A stretch of DNA of 45,548 nt from Granulicella sp. L60 (GCF_009765825.1 NZ_LMUR01000015.1:391130-436677), one strand, 5' to 3'; positions 16,210 to 24,987 are shown, counted from the first letter of the stretch. Notes: generated by a model from the sequence alone, not told the origin. Made by a program: numbers and translations.

Positions 16210-16782
16210 ATGGCTAGTTCTCCTACAGTTTTGGCGAGTTCTCCTTCGGCTGCGGTTGGCTCTGCGGCGGTTCCGACAACACCTAAGTTTCCCGTCCTTC
16301 CTCTTGTACTTGCAGCTGTCATGGGGGTTGCGGTCACTGCACTTGTTGTTGGCGGGGTCGTGTACTATCTGGTGCGCTCTGGCCGTCTTCCTGCACACGA
16401 CAGCTCTGCACACAAAGCCGAAGCCGCCGTTCCGATGACAACCCATGTGATGGCGCTGGAGCCGTTGCTGGTGAATCTTGCCGATGCCGGAGGTAGTTCT
16501 TACCTGCGCGTCGCCTTGACTATGCGAGTAGCCGATGCGGCGACCAAGCGAGATGCGAAGCCGAAGGAAGAGGCAGCCAAAGACAATAAAGCCGGGGATG
16601 AGGCGATGGCCGAGGCGCGCGATACGGTGCTTACGGTGCTGGGGCGGCAGACGGCGGATGGCCTGTTGGCCCCCGATGGCAAAGAGCGCCTGAAGGCGGA
16701 GTTGAAGGCGGCGTTTGGTGCGCAGAACACTGACCTGAAGGTAGTGGATGTTTTCTTTACAGATTTCCTGGTGCAGCGCTGA
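16210..16782 (+). CDS. fliL: Flagellar basal body-associated protein FliL
   Basis: About 190 residues from the ATG at 16210; no ribosome site is clear, and an upstream GTG at 16174 is in frame. FliL is a single-pass protein near the stator. A membrane segment (about 29-54, LPLVLAAVMGVAVTALVVGG) is followed by the periplasmic FliL domain (ALEPLLVNLADAGGSSYLRV, with a Lys/Glu-rich insertion near residue 125) and the terminal VVDVFFTDFLVQR. Codon choice at its start looks less G+C-biased than in the neighbours. Confidence 0.9.
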   Translation: MASSPTVLASSPSAAVGSAAVPTTPKFPVLPLVLAAVMGVAVTALVVGGVVYYLVRSGRLPAHDSSAHKAEAAVPMTTHVMALEPLLVNLADAGGSSYLRVALTMRVADAATKRDAKPKEEAAKDNKAGDEAMAEARDTVLTVLGRQTADGLLAPDGKERLKAELKAAFGAQNTDLKVVDVFFTDFLVQR

Positions 16783-16807
16783 CAGGTAAGCGGGGGATGG
16801 AGGGGCG

Positions 16808-17170
16808 ATGACGGGGACAGAGCTTGCGAGGCGCGATGCACAGTTTCAAGCACGGGCCAGTGGACAGATGGAGACGGCGATATCGGGGGTGCCAGCGACG
16901 GCAGATCTGGTGACACCGTGGATGAATCGCATCGAAGAACATCCGTCGTGGGATGTACTTGGACAGCTACGGGTGACGATGCGGGTGGGAGTGGCGCTGG
17001 CGCACTTCAAGGTTAGCGATCTGCTGGTGTTGAAGATCGGACAGGTGTTTTCGAGCGCTTCGCCCGCGACCGAGGATGTGCCATTGATGGTGGGCCAGGT
17101 GCAGCTGGGCTGGACTGAGTTTGAGGTGCAGGAACAGCGAATGGCTCTGCGGCTGACGCGGCTCGGGTAG
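16808..17170 (+). CDS. FliN-like SpoA-domain protein (second FliN paralogue)
   Basis: 120 residues. The C-terminal 75 residues form a SpoA/FliN-type domain: LRVTMRVGVALAHFKVSDLL, VLKIGQVFSS and WTEFEVQEQRMALRLTRLG. The N-terminal 40 residues are not conserved with FliN. It lies between fliL and fliO, the position where fliN often occurs, but a second and more canonical FliN is encoded at 25023-25331 next to fliM. The two probably contribute different subunits to the C-ring, or this one serves the export gate; that is inference. Confidence 0.85.
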   Translation: MTGTELARRDAQFQARASGQMETAISGVPATADLVTPWMNRIEEHPSWDVLGQLRVTMRVGVALAHFKVSDLLVLKIGQVFSSASPATEDVPLMVGQVQLGWTEFEVQEQRMALRLTRLG

Positions 17171-17257
17171 GGATCGGCGTCGGACAGCGCGATGGCGAAT
17201 TGAAGACATGGCGAATTTGTGTGGAGCGAACGAAGGCTTATGAGACGGAGTGAGGAT

Positions 17258-17569
17258 ATGCAACTTTTGCACGGCACGGGACGAAGAGTTGAGATCAGGG
17301 CTGCGGGCGCTCCGAAGGTGGAGGGGCTGGCTGGCTGGGCGATCGCTCTGCTCAGCGGCTGGCGCGGCGAACGCGAGGCTCGGCCAAAGCAGCTTCGGCT
17401 GGTAGAGAGGCTTTCTCTGGGTGGCAAGAGAGAGCTGATGCTGGTGACCTGCGGGGGTGAGAGCTTTCTGATTGGAGGCGGACTGGAGAGTGTGGAGTCG
17501 ATTGTTCGGCTCGAAGACAAGGGTTTGTTGAAGGACCTGGCGAAGAGTTTGGATGAGACATGCGAGTAG
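17258..17569 (+). CDS. fliO: Flagellar biosynthetic protein FliO-like
   Basis: About 103 residues from the ATG at 17258 (GGAGTGAGG upstream); ATG 17240 and GTG 17219 are in-frame alternatives. The core LRLVERLSLGGKRELMLVTC followed by GGESFLIGG matches the FliO pattern of short strands. FliO assists FliP assembly in the export gate. A normal FliO has an N-terminal membrane segment; here only a weak hydrophobic stretch (GLAGWAIALLSGW) is present. It overlaps fliP by 10 bp, which supports the assignment. Confidence 0.75.
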   Translation: MQLLHGTGRRVEIRAAGAPKVEGLAGWAIALLSGWRGEREARPKQLRLVERLSLGGKRELMLVTCGGESFLIGGGLESVESIVRLEDKGLLKDLAKSLDETCE

Positions 17570-18477
17570 GGCTCCGATTGCGATGGGTATGGTGGATTCT
17601 GTCTGGGCTGACTGTGGCATCGCCTGCGCTTCATGCTCAGATCGAGCGTCAGGGCATGGTTGCAGTGATACTGGCACCGGATTCGTTCTGGGTGAAGCAC
17701 GCGGCCGGTGAGTCTGGAGGGGCGCACGCTTCGGGAAGGGAGCGAACGTCCGCGGCTAAGGCGAAGACGCATAGTTCGGGGACTAATGGGAGTGGGGCGG
17801 AGGGCGCGGGCGGGGGCAAGAAGAACGATTCGATCGCTCAGGAACTTTCCGGAAGCAAGAGTGTGCCGTGGTCGATTGTGTTCGGACTGACCTTGCTGAC
17901 GTTGCTTCCTGCGCTTCTGTTGTCGATGACTCCACTGGTACGGCTGTTGGTTGTCTTTCACTTTCTGCGTCAGGCATTGGGAACGCAGACGGCGCCGTCG
18001 AACCAGATCCTGATGGGGCTGGCGCTGATGATGACGTGGTTTCTGATGCAGCCGGTGCTGCTGGAGGTGGAGCAGACTGCGGTGAATCCGTACAGCGCTG
18101 GGACCATCACCGGAGCGCAGGCACTGGACCTTGGCATAGCGCCGGTGAAGCGATACATGCTGCGTTATGCGCGTGAGAAAGATCTGGCGGTGTTTGCGTC
18201 GGCGGGAATGGCGGTTCGTCCTAATCGCAAGGAGGACCTGCCGATTCAGGTGGTTGTGCCGGCCTACATGCTGAGTGAGTTGAAGGCGGGGTTTCAGATC
18301 GGTGCGGTGTTGTTCCTGCCGTTTCTGCTGGTGGATCTGGTGGTAGCGAGCGTAACGACCTCGATCGGCATGATGCAGCTGCCGCCGGTCGTGATATCGA
18401 CACCGTTGAAGATTCTGCTGTTTGTGATGGTGGATGGTTGGAGTCTGCTGGCGGATCAGTTGATCAAGAGTTTTTAG
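17560..18477 (+). CDS. fliP: Flagellar biosynthetic protein FliP
   Basis: 305 residues. FliP forms the core of the export gate. It begins with a cleavable signal peptide (about 1-27), followed by a Ser/Gly/Ala/Lys-rich segment (about 45-100) longer than in most FliP. The conserved body follows: LLSMTPLVRLLVVFHFLRQA, APSNQILMGLALMMTWFLM, and the C-terminal pair LVVASVTTSIGMMQLPPVVI and LKILLFVMVDGWSLL. Four membrane segments are recognisable. Confidence 0.97.
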   Translation: MRVGLRLRWVWWILSGLTVASPALHAQIERQGMVAVILAPDSFWVKHAAGESGGAHASGRERTSAAKAKTHSSGTNGSGAEGAGGGKKNDSIAQELSGSKSVPWSIVFGLTLLTLLPALLLSMTPLVRLLVVFHFLRQALGTQTAPSNQILMGLALMMTWFLMQPVLLEVEQTAVNPYSAGTITGAQALDLGIAPVKRYMLRYAREKDLAVFASAGMAVRPNRKEDLPIQVVVPAYMLSELKAGFQIGAVLFLPFLLVDLVVASVTTSIGMMQLPPVVISTPLKILLFVMVDGWSLLADQLIKSF

Positions 18478-18510
18478 AGCACGCGAGTTGAAGGGATTTG
18501 GAGGCTAACG

Positions 18511-18780
18511 ATGGGACCGGATCAGACGGTGGAGATTATGCGGAGGGTCTTGATTGAGGCGATGATGTTGAGCGCACCCCTGCTGGTGACGGCATGCCTG
18601 GTGAGCGTTCTGGTGAGCCTGGTGCAGACGCTGACCAGCGTGCAGGAGCAGACGCTGACGGCGGTTCCTCGTCTGGCGGTGGTCTTTGTCGTGATGGTCG
18701 CGGTGCTGCCCTGGATGGTGCATCGGCTGGTTGGTTTTACGGTGCATATGTTCACTGGCTTTCATAAGTACCTGGGATAG
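18511..18780 (+). CDS. fliQ: Flagellar biosynthetic protein FliQ
   Basis: 89 residues, the normal size. Two membrane hairpin segments (about 17-37 and 50-70) and the conserved LVSLVQTLTSVQEQTLT core identify FliQ. It is a small export-gate subunit packing around the FliP-FliR complex. It sits 33 bp after fliP with GGAGG before the ATG, and 7 bp before fliR. Confidence 0.97.
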   Translation: MGPDQTVEIMRRVLIEAMMLSAPLLVTACLVSVLVSLVQTLTSVQEQTLTAVPRLAVVFVVMVAVLPWMVHRLVGFTVHMFTGFHKYLG

Positions 18781-18787
18781 AGGCGGC

Positions 18788-19570
18788 ATGAATCACGAGC
18801 TGAGCACGTTGATCGATAGTTGGCCACAGTATCTGAGTGCCGCGGTGCTTGTCATGGTGCGACTGAGCGGTTTGATGGTGTTTGGTCCGATCTTTTCATC
18901 GCCTGCGATTGCGCCGCGGATCAAGGCCGGCTTTGTCTTCGCGATGACGGTGCTTCTGGCCCCGGTGGTAGCGGCGGTGCCTGGGGCGAGGGCGGTGCTC
19001 GATGCAAGGGCCTTACTGGGCGAGCTTGGCGTGGGACTGGTGTTCGGCCTATCGCTGATGCTGCTGAACGAAGCGTTGTCGTTCGCCGGAACTTTGCTCG
19101 GGCTGCAGTTCAGCTTCTCGCTGGTGAATCTGCTCGATCCCAACTCGATGATCGAGACGGCGGTTCTGGGACAGATGCTGGGATGGCTGGGGATATTGGT
19201 GATCATTGGCTCAGGACTAGATCGCAGCATGCTGGCAGCGATGGTTCGCAGCTTTAGCGCGGTGCCGGTTGGACAGGCGCTGATTGAGGCTAAGACTGGG
19301 GCTGCGCTGGCGATGATGGCGAGCGGGATCTTTCTGGCAGGGTTGCAGTTGGCCGCTCCAGTGATGGCTGCGGCGATGGCGGTGGAGATAACGATCGGGC
19401 TTGTGGCGAGGCTTTCGCCGCAACTGCCGGCGATGGTCATCAGTGTTCCGGTGAAGACGCTGGTCTCCTATGTGGTCCTGATCGCGAGCCTGGCGGTGTG
19501 GCCTGGATGGATTGAACGCCACTTTACGGCGCTTCTGGACGCGGCGGCGAAGTTGCTGGTGCGCGCATGA
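18788..19570 (+). CDS. fliR: Flagellar biosynthetic protein FliR
   Basis: 260 residues from the ATG at 18788 (TAGAGGCGGC upstream); the frame is open further upstream, but that would overlap fliQ. About six membrane segments are visible. Conserved stretches include VMVRLSGLMVFGPIFSSPAI, GLQFSFSLVNLLDP and LIASGIFLAGLQLAAPV-type helices. FliR joins FliP and FliQ in the export gate. Confidence 0.96.
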   Translation: MNHELSTLIDSWPQYLSAAVLVMVRLSGLMVFGPIFSSPAIAPRIKAGFVFAMTVLLAPVVAAVPGARAVLDARALLGELGVGLVFGLSLMLLNEALSFAGTLLGLQFSFSLVNLLDPNSMIETAVLGQMLGWLGILVIIGSGLDRSMLAAMVRSFSAVPVGQALIEAKTGAALAMMASGIFLAGLQLAAPVMAAAMAVEITIGLVARLSPQLPAMVISVPVKTLVSYVVLIASLAVWPGWIERHFTALLDAAAKLLVRA

Positions 19571-19594
19571 AGACGAGAGTGATCGCGAGGCGTT

Positions 19595-20785
19595 ATGGCG
19601 GATAAGGGGACAGAGAAGGCAACTCCGCAGCGAAAGAAGAAGGCAAAGGAGAAGGGTGACAGTGCGCATAGTCGCGAACTACTGTCTGCGATGGCGATGC
19701 TGGGTGGAGTTGTGACGCTGGGGGCGATGTCGCCCAGGTTTGTCGCCAGTTGGGGTGGAGTGTATATGTCGAGTCTGCGCTCGGCGGTGGTTGGGGTGAG
19801 TGGCGTGGATGGGCAGAACGGCGAGCAGCTTTGGAACGCTGCCGTGCGGCGAATGCTAGCACCGGCGTTGGCTCCGGTGGGCATGATTATGGCTGCCAGT
19901 TTTATTGGGGCGCTGGTGTCGGGCATCGCACAGAGCGGGGGGCTGCAGATCTATCCGAACGCAGTGGAGTTGAAGTTTTCGAAGTTGAACCCGGTGACGA
20001 ATCTGGGAAATCTGTTCAGCCTTCGTTCGGCGACGCGGCTGGTGAAGTCTCTAGTGCCGGCAGCAGTGATGGTGGTGCTGGGGTGGGGCGCGCTGAAGGC
20101 TCTGCTGATTCCCATGCCGGTGATGAGCCTGGTGAGGTTGCCGGAGACGTTCTCGACAGCGTACGGGTTAGCGCTCGATGCGGCGTGGCTGACGTTGGCG
20201 TGGTCGGGGCTGGACTACGCGATCGAGTTGAGGAGCTGGAATCAACGTTTGAAGATGAGCAAGCAGGAGATGCGCGAAGAGATGCGGGATGCGATGGGGA
20301 ATCCGCAGATCAAGGCGAAGGTCCGGCAGATGCAGCGCGCGATGCGCAAACGCAGAATGAAGGCGGATATGTCGCGGGCGAGTGTGGTGATTACAAATCC
20401 CACGCACTATGCGGTGGCACTGGAGTTCAGCTTCGAGACGATGTCGGCGCCGACTGTGCTTGCGAAGGGGCGGGATCTGCATGCCGCAGAGATTCGAGAG
20501 GAAGCGCAGTGGGCGGGTATTCCGATCATCGAGAACCCGCCCTTGGCGCGGAGTTTATACAAGCTGGTCGAACCGGGTCAGTCGATTCCATTTGAGCTGT
20601 ACGCGGCGGTCGCGGGGATTCTGGCTTATCTCTATAGACAGAAGGTTCAGGAACGAGTGAAGCAGGAACGTGAGGCGAAAGAGCGAGCGCAGAAGACGCA
20701 ACGGGGTAATGCAGCGTTGGACTGGCGGGCTGGTGCGGGAGCGATGGGAGTGGCTGGGATACATGGTTTCGGAGGTGGAATGTGA
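19595..20785 (+). CDS. flhB: Flagellar biosynthetic protein FlhB
   Basis: 396 residues. FlhB is the export-specificity switch. The N-terminal cytoplasmic head (DKGTEKATPQRKKKAKEKG), four membrane helices (to about residue 210), a basic linker and the autocleaving NPTH motif at 268-271 (VVITNPTHYAVAL) are all present. A long C-terminal tail after about 355 is Arg/Glu-rich and then Gly/Ala-rich. FlhB interacts with FliK, encoded upstream. Its stop overlaps the flhA start. Confidence 0.97.
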   Translation: MADKGTEKATPQRKKKAKEKGDSAHSRELLSAMAMLGGVVTLGAMSPRFVASWGGVYMSSLRSAVVGVSGVDGQNGEQLWNAAVRRMLAPALAPVGMIMAASFIGALVSGIAQSGGLQIYPNAVELKFSKLNPVTNLGNLFSLRSATRLVKSLVPAAVMVVLGWGALKALLIPMPVMSLVRLPETFSTAYGLALDAAWLTLAWSGLDYAIELRSWNQRLKMSKQEMREEMRDAMGNPQIKAKVRQMQRAMRKRRMKADMSRASVVITNPTHYAVALEFSFETMSAPTVLAKGRDLHAAEIREEAQWAGIPIIENPPLARSLYKLVEPGQSIPFELYAAVAGILAYLYRQKVQERVKQEREAKERAQKTQRGNAALDWRAGAGAMGVAGIHGFGGGM

Positions 20786-22905
20786 GTGAGATGACGATGG
20801 AGAAGAGTAAAGGATTTCAGATAGCGAAGCTGCAGACACTGCTGCTGCCGATTGCGGCGATCAGCATGGTCTTCGTCATGATTATTCCGATGCCCAGCGC
20901 GGTGTTGGATATTTTGCTGGCGGCATCGATCACTGCGTCGGTGATTGTGTTCCTGACGGCGGTGCAGGTTCAGCGAGCTGTGGATTTTTCGGTGTTCCCA
21001 ACGTTGTTGCTGTTGCTTACGCTGTTCCGACTCTCACTGAATCTGGCTTCGAGCCGGAGGATCCTGCTGCATGGCCAGGAGGGGACGCACGCTGCGGGCT
21101 CGGTGATCGAGGCGTTCGGGCAGTTTGTGGTGGGGGGCAACTATGTGGTGGGTCTGGTGCTGTTCCTTGCGTTGATTGCGATCCAGTTCCTTGTGGTGAG
21201 TCACGGCGCGGTGAGGACGGCGGAGGTGACGGCAAGGTTCACGCTGGATGCGCTGCCGGGTAAGCAGATGGCGATTGATGCCGATATGAACGCTGGCTTG
21301 ATCGATGAGCAGGGAGCGAGGAAGAGACGTCAGGCGATCGCACGCGAGGCTGAGTTTTATGGCGCGATGGACGGCGCCGCGAAGTTCAACCAGCGGGATT
21401 CGCTGGCTACGATTTTGATTACGGCTATCAATATCGTTGCGGGGCTGCTGATCGGTGTGCTGCAGCATGGAACGGATCTGGCGACCGCGGTGAAGACCTA
21501 CACGATCCTGACCGTGGGAGATGGGCTGGTGACGATGATTCCCAGCCTGCTGGTGTCTATTGCCGGCGGTATGGTGTTGACGCGGGCATCGTCAGCCGGA
21601 TCGCTCAATGAAGAGTTGGGGACGCAGCTTCTGCGTGGGCGGAATACTCTTTGGATCGCTTGCGGCGTGTTGCTTGGGCTGGCCTTGATTCCAGGGTTGC
21701 CGAAGCTCTCTTTTGTTCTGATGGCAGTTGGGATCGGATTGATTGCGCGCAAACTTCCGGCAGCAAAGGATTCCTCGCTGCTGGCGGACGAGGCTGCGGT
21801 TGCGTCTGTGACGACGGGCGATAAGAGTAAGGCCGCGGATGCGTCGAAGGGCGAGAATCTGGCGTCGCTGTTGAAGATGGATGAGCTGACACTGGAGATC
21901 GGCTTTCAGCTGATTCCGATGGTAGATGAGAAGCAGGGCGGCCAGATGCTGAATCGTGTGCGTGCTCTGCGGCGGCATCTGGCGACGGAGCTTGGATTTA
22001 TCGTTCCGCCAGTTCATATTACGGACAATCTACGGCTGAAGCCACGCGAGTATGTGGTCAGCCTGCGCGGCGTTGAGATCGCACGATGGCAGACGGAGCA
22101 GAACTGTCTTCTGGCGGTGAATGCAGATCCGAAGGCGCGGGCGCTGCCTGGATTGGAGACCAAGGAGCCGGCGTTTGGTGTGCAGGCGCGATGGATCCAG
22201 CCAGGACTTGAGGAGCAGGCGCTGGCAGCGGGCTACTCGGTCGTGGATCAGACGACAGTGATTGGAACGCATCTGGGCGAGTTGATTCGCAGGCATGCGC
22301 ATGAGCTGCTGGGACGGCAGGAGGTGAAGCGCCTGCTGGACAGCATGAACGAGACGCATCCGAAGCTGGTGGAAGAGCTGGTACCGAAGCTGATGACGCT
22401 CGGCGAGGTGCAGCGTGTGTTGCAACAGCTGCTGCGAGAACAGGTGTCGATTCGCGACCTAGGGATGATTCTGGAGATCTTGGTGGAGTCCGCGCAGCAG
22501 TCGAAGAACGTGGTGCATCTGGTGGAGAGCGTGCGGCAGGCGCTTGGACGCGGTCTTGTGCATCCTCTGCTGGATGGCGAGGGCGGACTGCGTGTGCTGG
22601 TGCTGGAGCCGACGCTGGAGAGCGATCTTCTGCACACCTTCGATCCGCAGCGTGCGGGGCTGCTGCTGGGAGATGGAGCGCGTCCGGCGGGGATGCCATC
22701 GGACTTCCTGAAGCGGCTTGTGGAGTCTGTGAAACGCCTAACCGGAGGAGCCTCCCCCTCGGCACTGCCCGTGCTTCTATGTCCGAGTCCGGCACGTTAT
22801 CACCTGAGGCGATGGCTGGAGCCGTTTCTACCAAAGATAACGGTGCTGGCGCCGGGGGAGATTCCTCCGGAGATTCGGGTACGAAGCGTCGGGACGGTTG
22901 GTTGA
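20782..22905 (+). CDS. flhA: Flagellar biosynthesis protein FlhA
   Basis: 707 residues, usual length. FlhA is the large export-gate protein with about eight membrane helices (to about residue 320) and a cytoplasmic ring domain. The FHIPEP signature is seen in FPTLLLLLTLFRLSLNLASS, and the cytoplasmic loop is recognised by GKQMAIDADMNAGLIDEQGA. The GTG start at 20782 follows GGAGGTGG and overlaps the flhB stop by 4 bp. Confidence 0.97.
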   Translation: MSEMTMEKSKGFQIAKLQTLLLPIAAISMVFVMIIPMPSAVLDILLAASITASVIVFLTAVQVQRAVDFSVFPTLLLLLTLFRLSLNLASSRRILLHGQEGTHAAGSVIEAFGQFVVGGNYVVGLVLFLALIAIQFLVVSHGAVRTAEVTARFTLDALPGKQMAIDADMNAGLIDEQGARKRRQAIAREAEFYGAMDGAAKFNQRDSLATILITAINIVAGLLIGVLQHGTDLATAVKTYTILTVGDGLVTMIPSLLVSIAGGMVLTRASSAGSLNEELGTQLLRGRNTLWIACGVLLGLALIPGLPKLSFVLMAVGIGLIARKLPAAKDSSLLADEAAVASVTTGDKSKAADASKGENLASLLKMDELTLEIGFQLIPMVDEKQGGQMLNRVRALRRHLATELGFIVPPVHITDNLRLKPREYVVSLRGVEIARWQTEQNCLLAVNADPKARALPGLETKEPAFGVQARWIQPGLEEQALAAGYSVVDQTTVIGTHLGELIRRHAHELLGRQEVKRLLDSMNETHPKLVEELVPKLMTLGEVQRVLQQLLREQVSIRDLGMILEILVESAQQSKNVVHLVESVRQALGRGLVHPLLDGEGGLRVLVLEPTLESDLLHTFDPQRAGLLLGDGARPAGMPSDFLKRLVESVKRLTGGASPSALPVLLCPSPARYHLRRWLEPFLPKITVLAPGEIPPEIRVRSVGTVG

Positions 22906-23041
22906 AGACGGCTGAGGCAGGACAGGTAGACGGGCACGCAGATTTGGAATGGAGGAAGTGATGAGCGCAGGGGATTCGATTCCGGTACAGGTTTTGCAAG
23001 GGTTGTCGATGGGCAGGACGTTCGGTAAAGGAGGTTTGTCT
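22906..23041 (+). other. Leader between flhA and the preferred fliA start
   Basis: The fliA frame is open here, with ATGs at 22949, 22961 and 23009, and GGAGG just before 22961. The segment would encode about 27-31 residues unlike any sigma-28 N-terminus. A much better AAAGGAGG site follows at 23027-23034. The segment could be a short leader peptide or an N-terminal extension. Confidence 0.4.
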
Positions 23042-23908
23042 GTGGGACATGCAGTGAACGAAAACGAGACGGGACTGGCGCAGTCCGCGATGTTGGCTTC
23101 GTATTCGAAGGATGGAACCACGACGGCGGGAACACTTGAGAGTAGTAGTGCTACTGAGCGCGATCTGCTGCTGATGGAGCATCTGCCTACCGTACGCTAT
23201 CTGGCACGCCGCATTCATGAGCGGCTGCCTCAGCATGTGGATCTTGACGACCTGATCTCGGCTGGTGTGGTGGGGCTGATCGATGCGTTTTCGAAGTTCG
23301 ATCACAGCAAGAAGGTGCAGTTCAAGAGCTATGCCCAGTTCAGGATTCGTGGCGCGATCCTTGATTCGCTCAGGACGCTGGACTGGAGCCCGAGAGAGCT
23401 GCGCAGGAAGGGCAGGGCGGTCGAAGAGGCGATACGGGCGGTGACGCAGAGAGTGGGCCGGGCGCCGTCGGAGCAGGAGATCGCGCAGGAGATGGAGCTT
23501 ACGCTGGGCGAGTATCAGTTGCTGCTTGGGGATCTGAAGGGGTTGGAGATTGGAAGCCTGCACATGGAGCGATCCGAAGACTCGGGCGATGAAGAGCTTG
23601 CTTACATTCCAGGCTCTCCCGAGGAAGATCCGCTGTTTCGCTGTCTAAAGGGGGAGATGAAACAACGGCTGGCGGATGCGATCGACGAACTTCCCGAGAA
23701 GGAACGAATGGTGTTGACGCTCTACTACTACGAGGAGCTGACCATGAAGGAGATCGGCCTCACACTTGGCGTCGTGGAATCGAGGGTCTCGCAGATTCAT
23801 TCGTCGGCGGTGCTAAGGCTGCGCGTGGCATTGGCTAGTTTGCGTGCGGGCGGTTCTGCGGCGAACGCACCGCTTAGTGGTGCAAAGCGGAAGTCTGCGA
23901 CGCGTTGA
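23042..23908 (+). CDS. fliA: Flagellar sigma-28 factor FliA (WhiG/FliA family)
   Basis: 288 residues from GTG 23042, chosen because AAAGGAGG (23027-23034) lies 7 bp upstream; an N-terminally longer form from ATG 22961 is possible. Region 2 is clear (LPTVRYLARRIHERLPQHVD, LDDLISAGVVGLIDAFSKFD, QFKSYAQFRIRGAILDSLR). Region 3 (APSEQEIAQEM) and region 4 (LPEKERMVLTLYYYEELTMK, VVESRVSQIHSSAVLRLR) follow. FliA directs RNA polymerase to late flagellar genes. About 40 residues before region 2 are extra. FlhF and FlhG, often encoded between flhA and fliA, are absent here. Confidence 0.93.
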   Translation: MGHAVNENETGLAQSAMLASYSKDGTTTAGTLESSSATERDLLLMEHLPTVRYLARRIHERLPQHVDLDDLISAGVVGLIDAFSKFDHSKKVQFKSYAQFRIRGAILDSLRTLDWSPRELRRKGRAVEEAIRAVTQRVGRAPSEQEIAQEMELTLGEYQLLLGDLKGLEIGSLHMERSEDSGDEELAYIPGSPEEDPLFRCLKGEMKQRLADAIDELPEKERMVLTLYYYEELTMKEIGLTLGVVESRVSQIHSSAVLRLRVALASLRAGGSAANAPLSGAKRKSATR

Positions 23909-23973
23909 TCGTACGTCGATGGATGAGAGAACTCTAACGAGAAAAAGATTCAGGGAAAAGAAAAAGAGGATGC

Positions 23974-24987
23974 ATGGCGAAGGTTCTTGGACAGGGAGAT
24001 ATCGATGCGTTGTTTGCTGCGGCTGGAGCGGCGGCGTCGACACAGACGGCAGGGTCGGATACAGAAGTTCCTCTGGAGCGATATGACTTCAGCCGCGCTG
24101 GCCAGATCAGTAATGACCAGATGCGTGCGATCAGTTCGGTCAATGATCTCTTTGCGCGCAACCTGATGCATACGCTGGGCGCTTGGCTGCGGACGCCATT
24201 CAAGATGAAGCTGGTTGCGGGCGAGCAGCTTCCGTTCAGCGAGTTTCTCGAACGGCTATCCTCTCCGAGTTATGTTTGTACCATTCGGCTGGAACCGCTC
24301 GGTGCGGTTGGGTTGCTGGAGCTTGAGCTGGCGCTGGCTTTTCCACTGGTGGATGTTCTGCTGGGTGGCGTCGGGCGAGCGTGGCCTGCGCGGGAACTGA
24401 CGGAGATTGAGGAGGCGATTCTGACCTCGGTGGTGCAGCTGGCGGTGCAGGAGCTGAACCTCGCGTGGCAGTCCGTGGGGCTGGAGTTTGTCTTCGAGAA
24501 GAGGGAGTCGGAGCCGGCGGTCGCCCGAATGATGACTGCGGGGGAGAAGACGCTGTGCGTGAGCTTCGAGGCGCGCATGCCGGAGGCGCAGGGTGCTATG
24601 AATCTATGTCTTCCCGCTGTGGTGCTGAACGCTATTCTGCGGCGATTGATCTCGGAGGGAGACCGTCCGAAGAGACGATCGAAGGAGGCGATGACGCGAA
24701 TGCGTGAGTTGATGGGCGAGACGAAGGTGGGCGCGGCTCTACAGTTTCCGAAGATGCGGCTGCGAGCAGGGGAGCTGACGACGCTTGTGCCGGGAACAGT
24801 TCTTCGTCTGCCTTTGGCGAAACATGAGGCTTCAGAGCTGCGTGTGGCTGGACTGCGGTTCGGACGAGCCCATCCGGTGCGGACGGGCGAACATCGTGGC
24901 GCGCAGCTTGAGGGCATGAGTGAGATGGATCATCTGAGTGATGTTCTGACAGATCGGAGTTTGACCGAAACAACGGCTGTGAACTAG
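23974..24987 (+). CDS. fliM: Flagellar motor switch protein FliM
   Basis: 337 residues. The N-terminal peptide VLGQGDIDALFAAA (about 4-17) matches the CheY-binding and start motif of FliM (LSQDEIDALL). The CheC-like middle domain includes ISSVNDLFARNLMHTLGAWL, PLVDVLLGGVGRAWPARELT and EIEEAILTSVVQLAVQELN. A C-terminal SpoA domain (METKVGAAL-type, GETKVGAALQFPKMRLRAGE) follows. The GAGGATGC leader precedes ATG 23974. FliM joins FliG and FliN in the C-ring. Confidence 0.94.
   Translation: MAKVLGQGDIDALFAAAGAAASTQTAGSDTEVPLERYDFSRAGQISNDQMRAISSVNDLFARNLMHTLGAWLRTPFKMKLVAGEQLPFSEFLERLSSPSYVCTIRLEPLGAVGLLELELALAFPLVDVLLGGVGRAWPARELTEIEEAILTSVVQLAVQELNLAWQSVGLEFVFEKRESEPAVARMMTAGEKTLCVSFEARMPEAQGAMNLCLPAVVLNAILRRLISEGDRPKRRSKEAMTRMRELMGETKVGAALQFPKMRLRAGELTTLVPGTVLRLPLAKHEASELRVAGLRFGRAHPVRTGEHRGAQLEGMSEMDHLSDVLTDRSLTETTAVN

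Noticed and set aside
22779..22961. 60-residue plus-strand frame across the flhA end
   Set aside because: It mostly overlaps flhA in another frame, has low-complexity Gly/Ser/Asp composition and no ribosome site.
22058..23563. 501-residue minus-strand frame
   Set aside because: It lies antisense to flhA and fliA and shows no domain or plausible start context.
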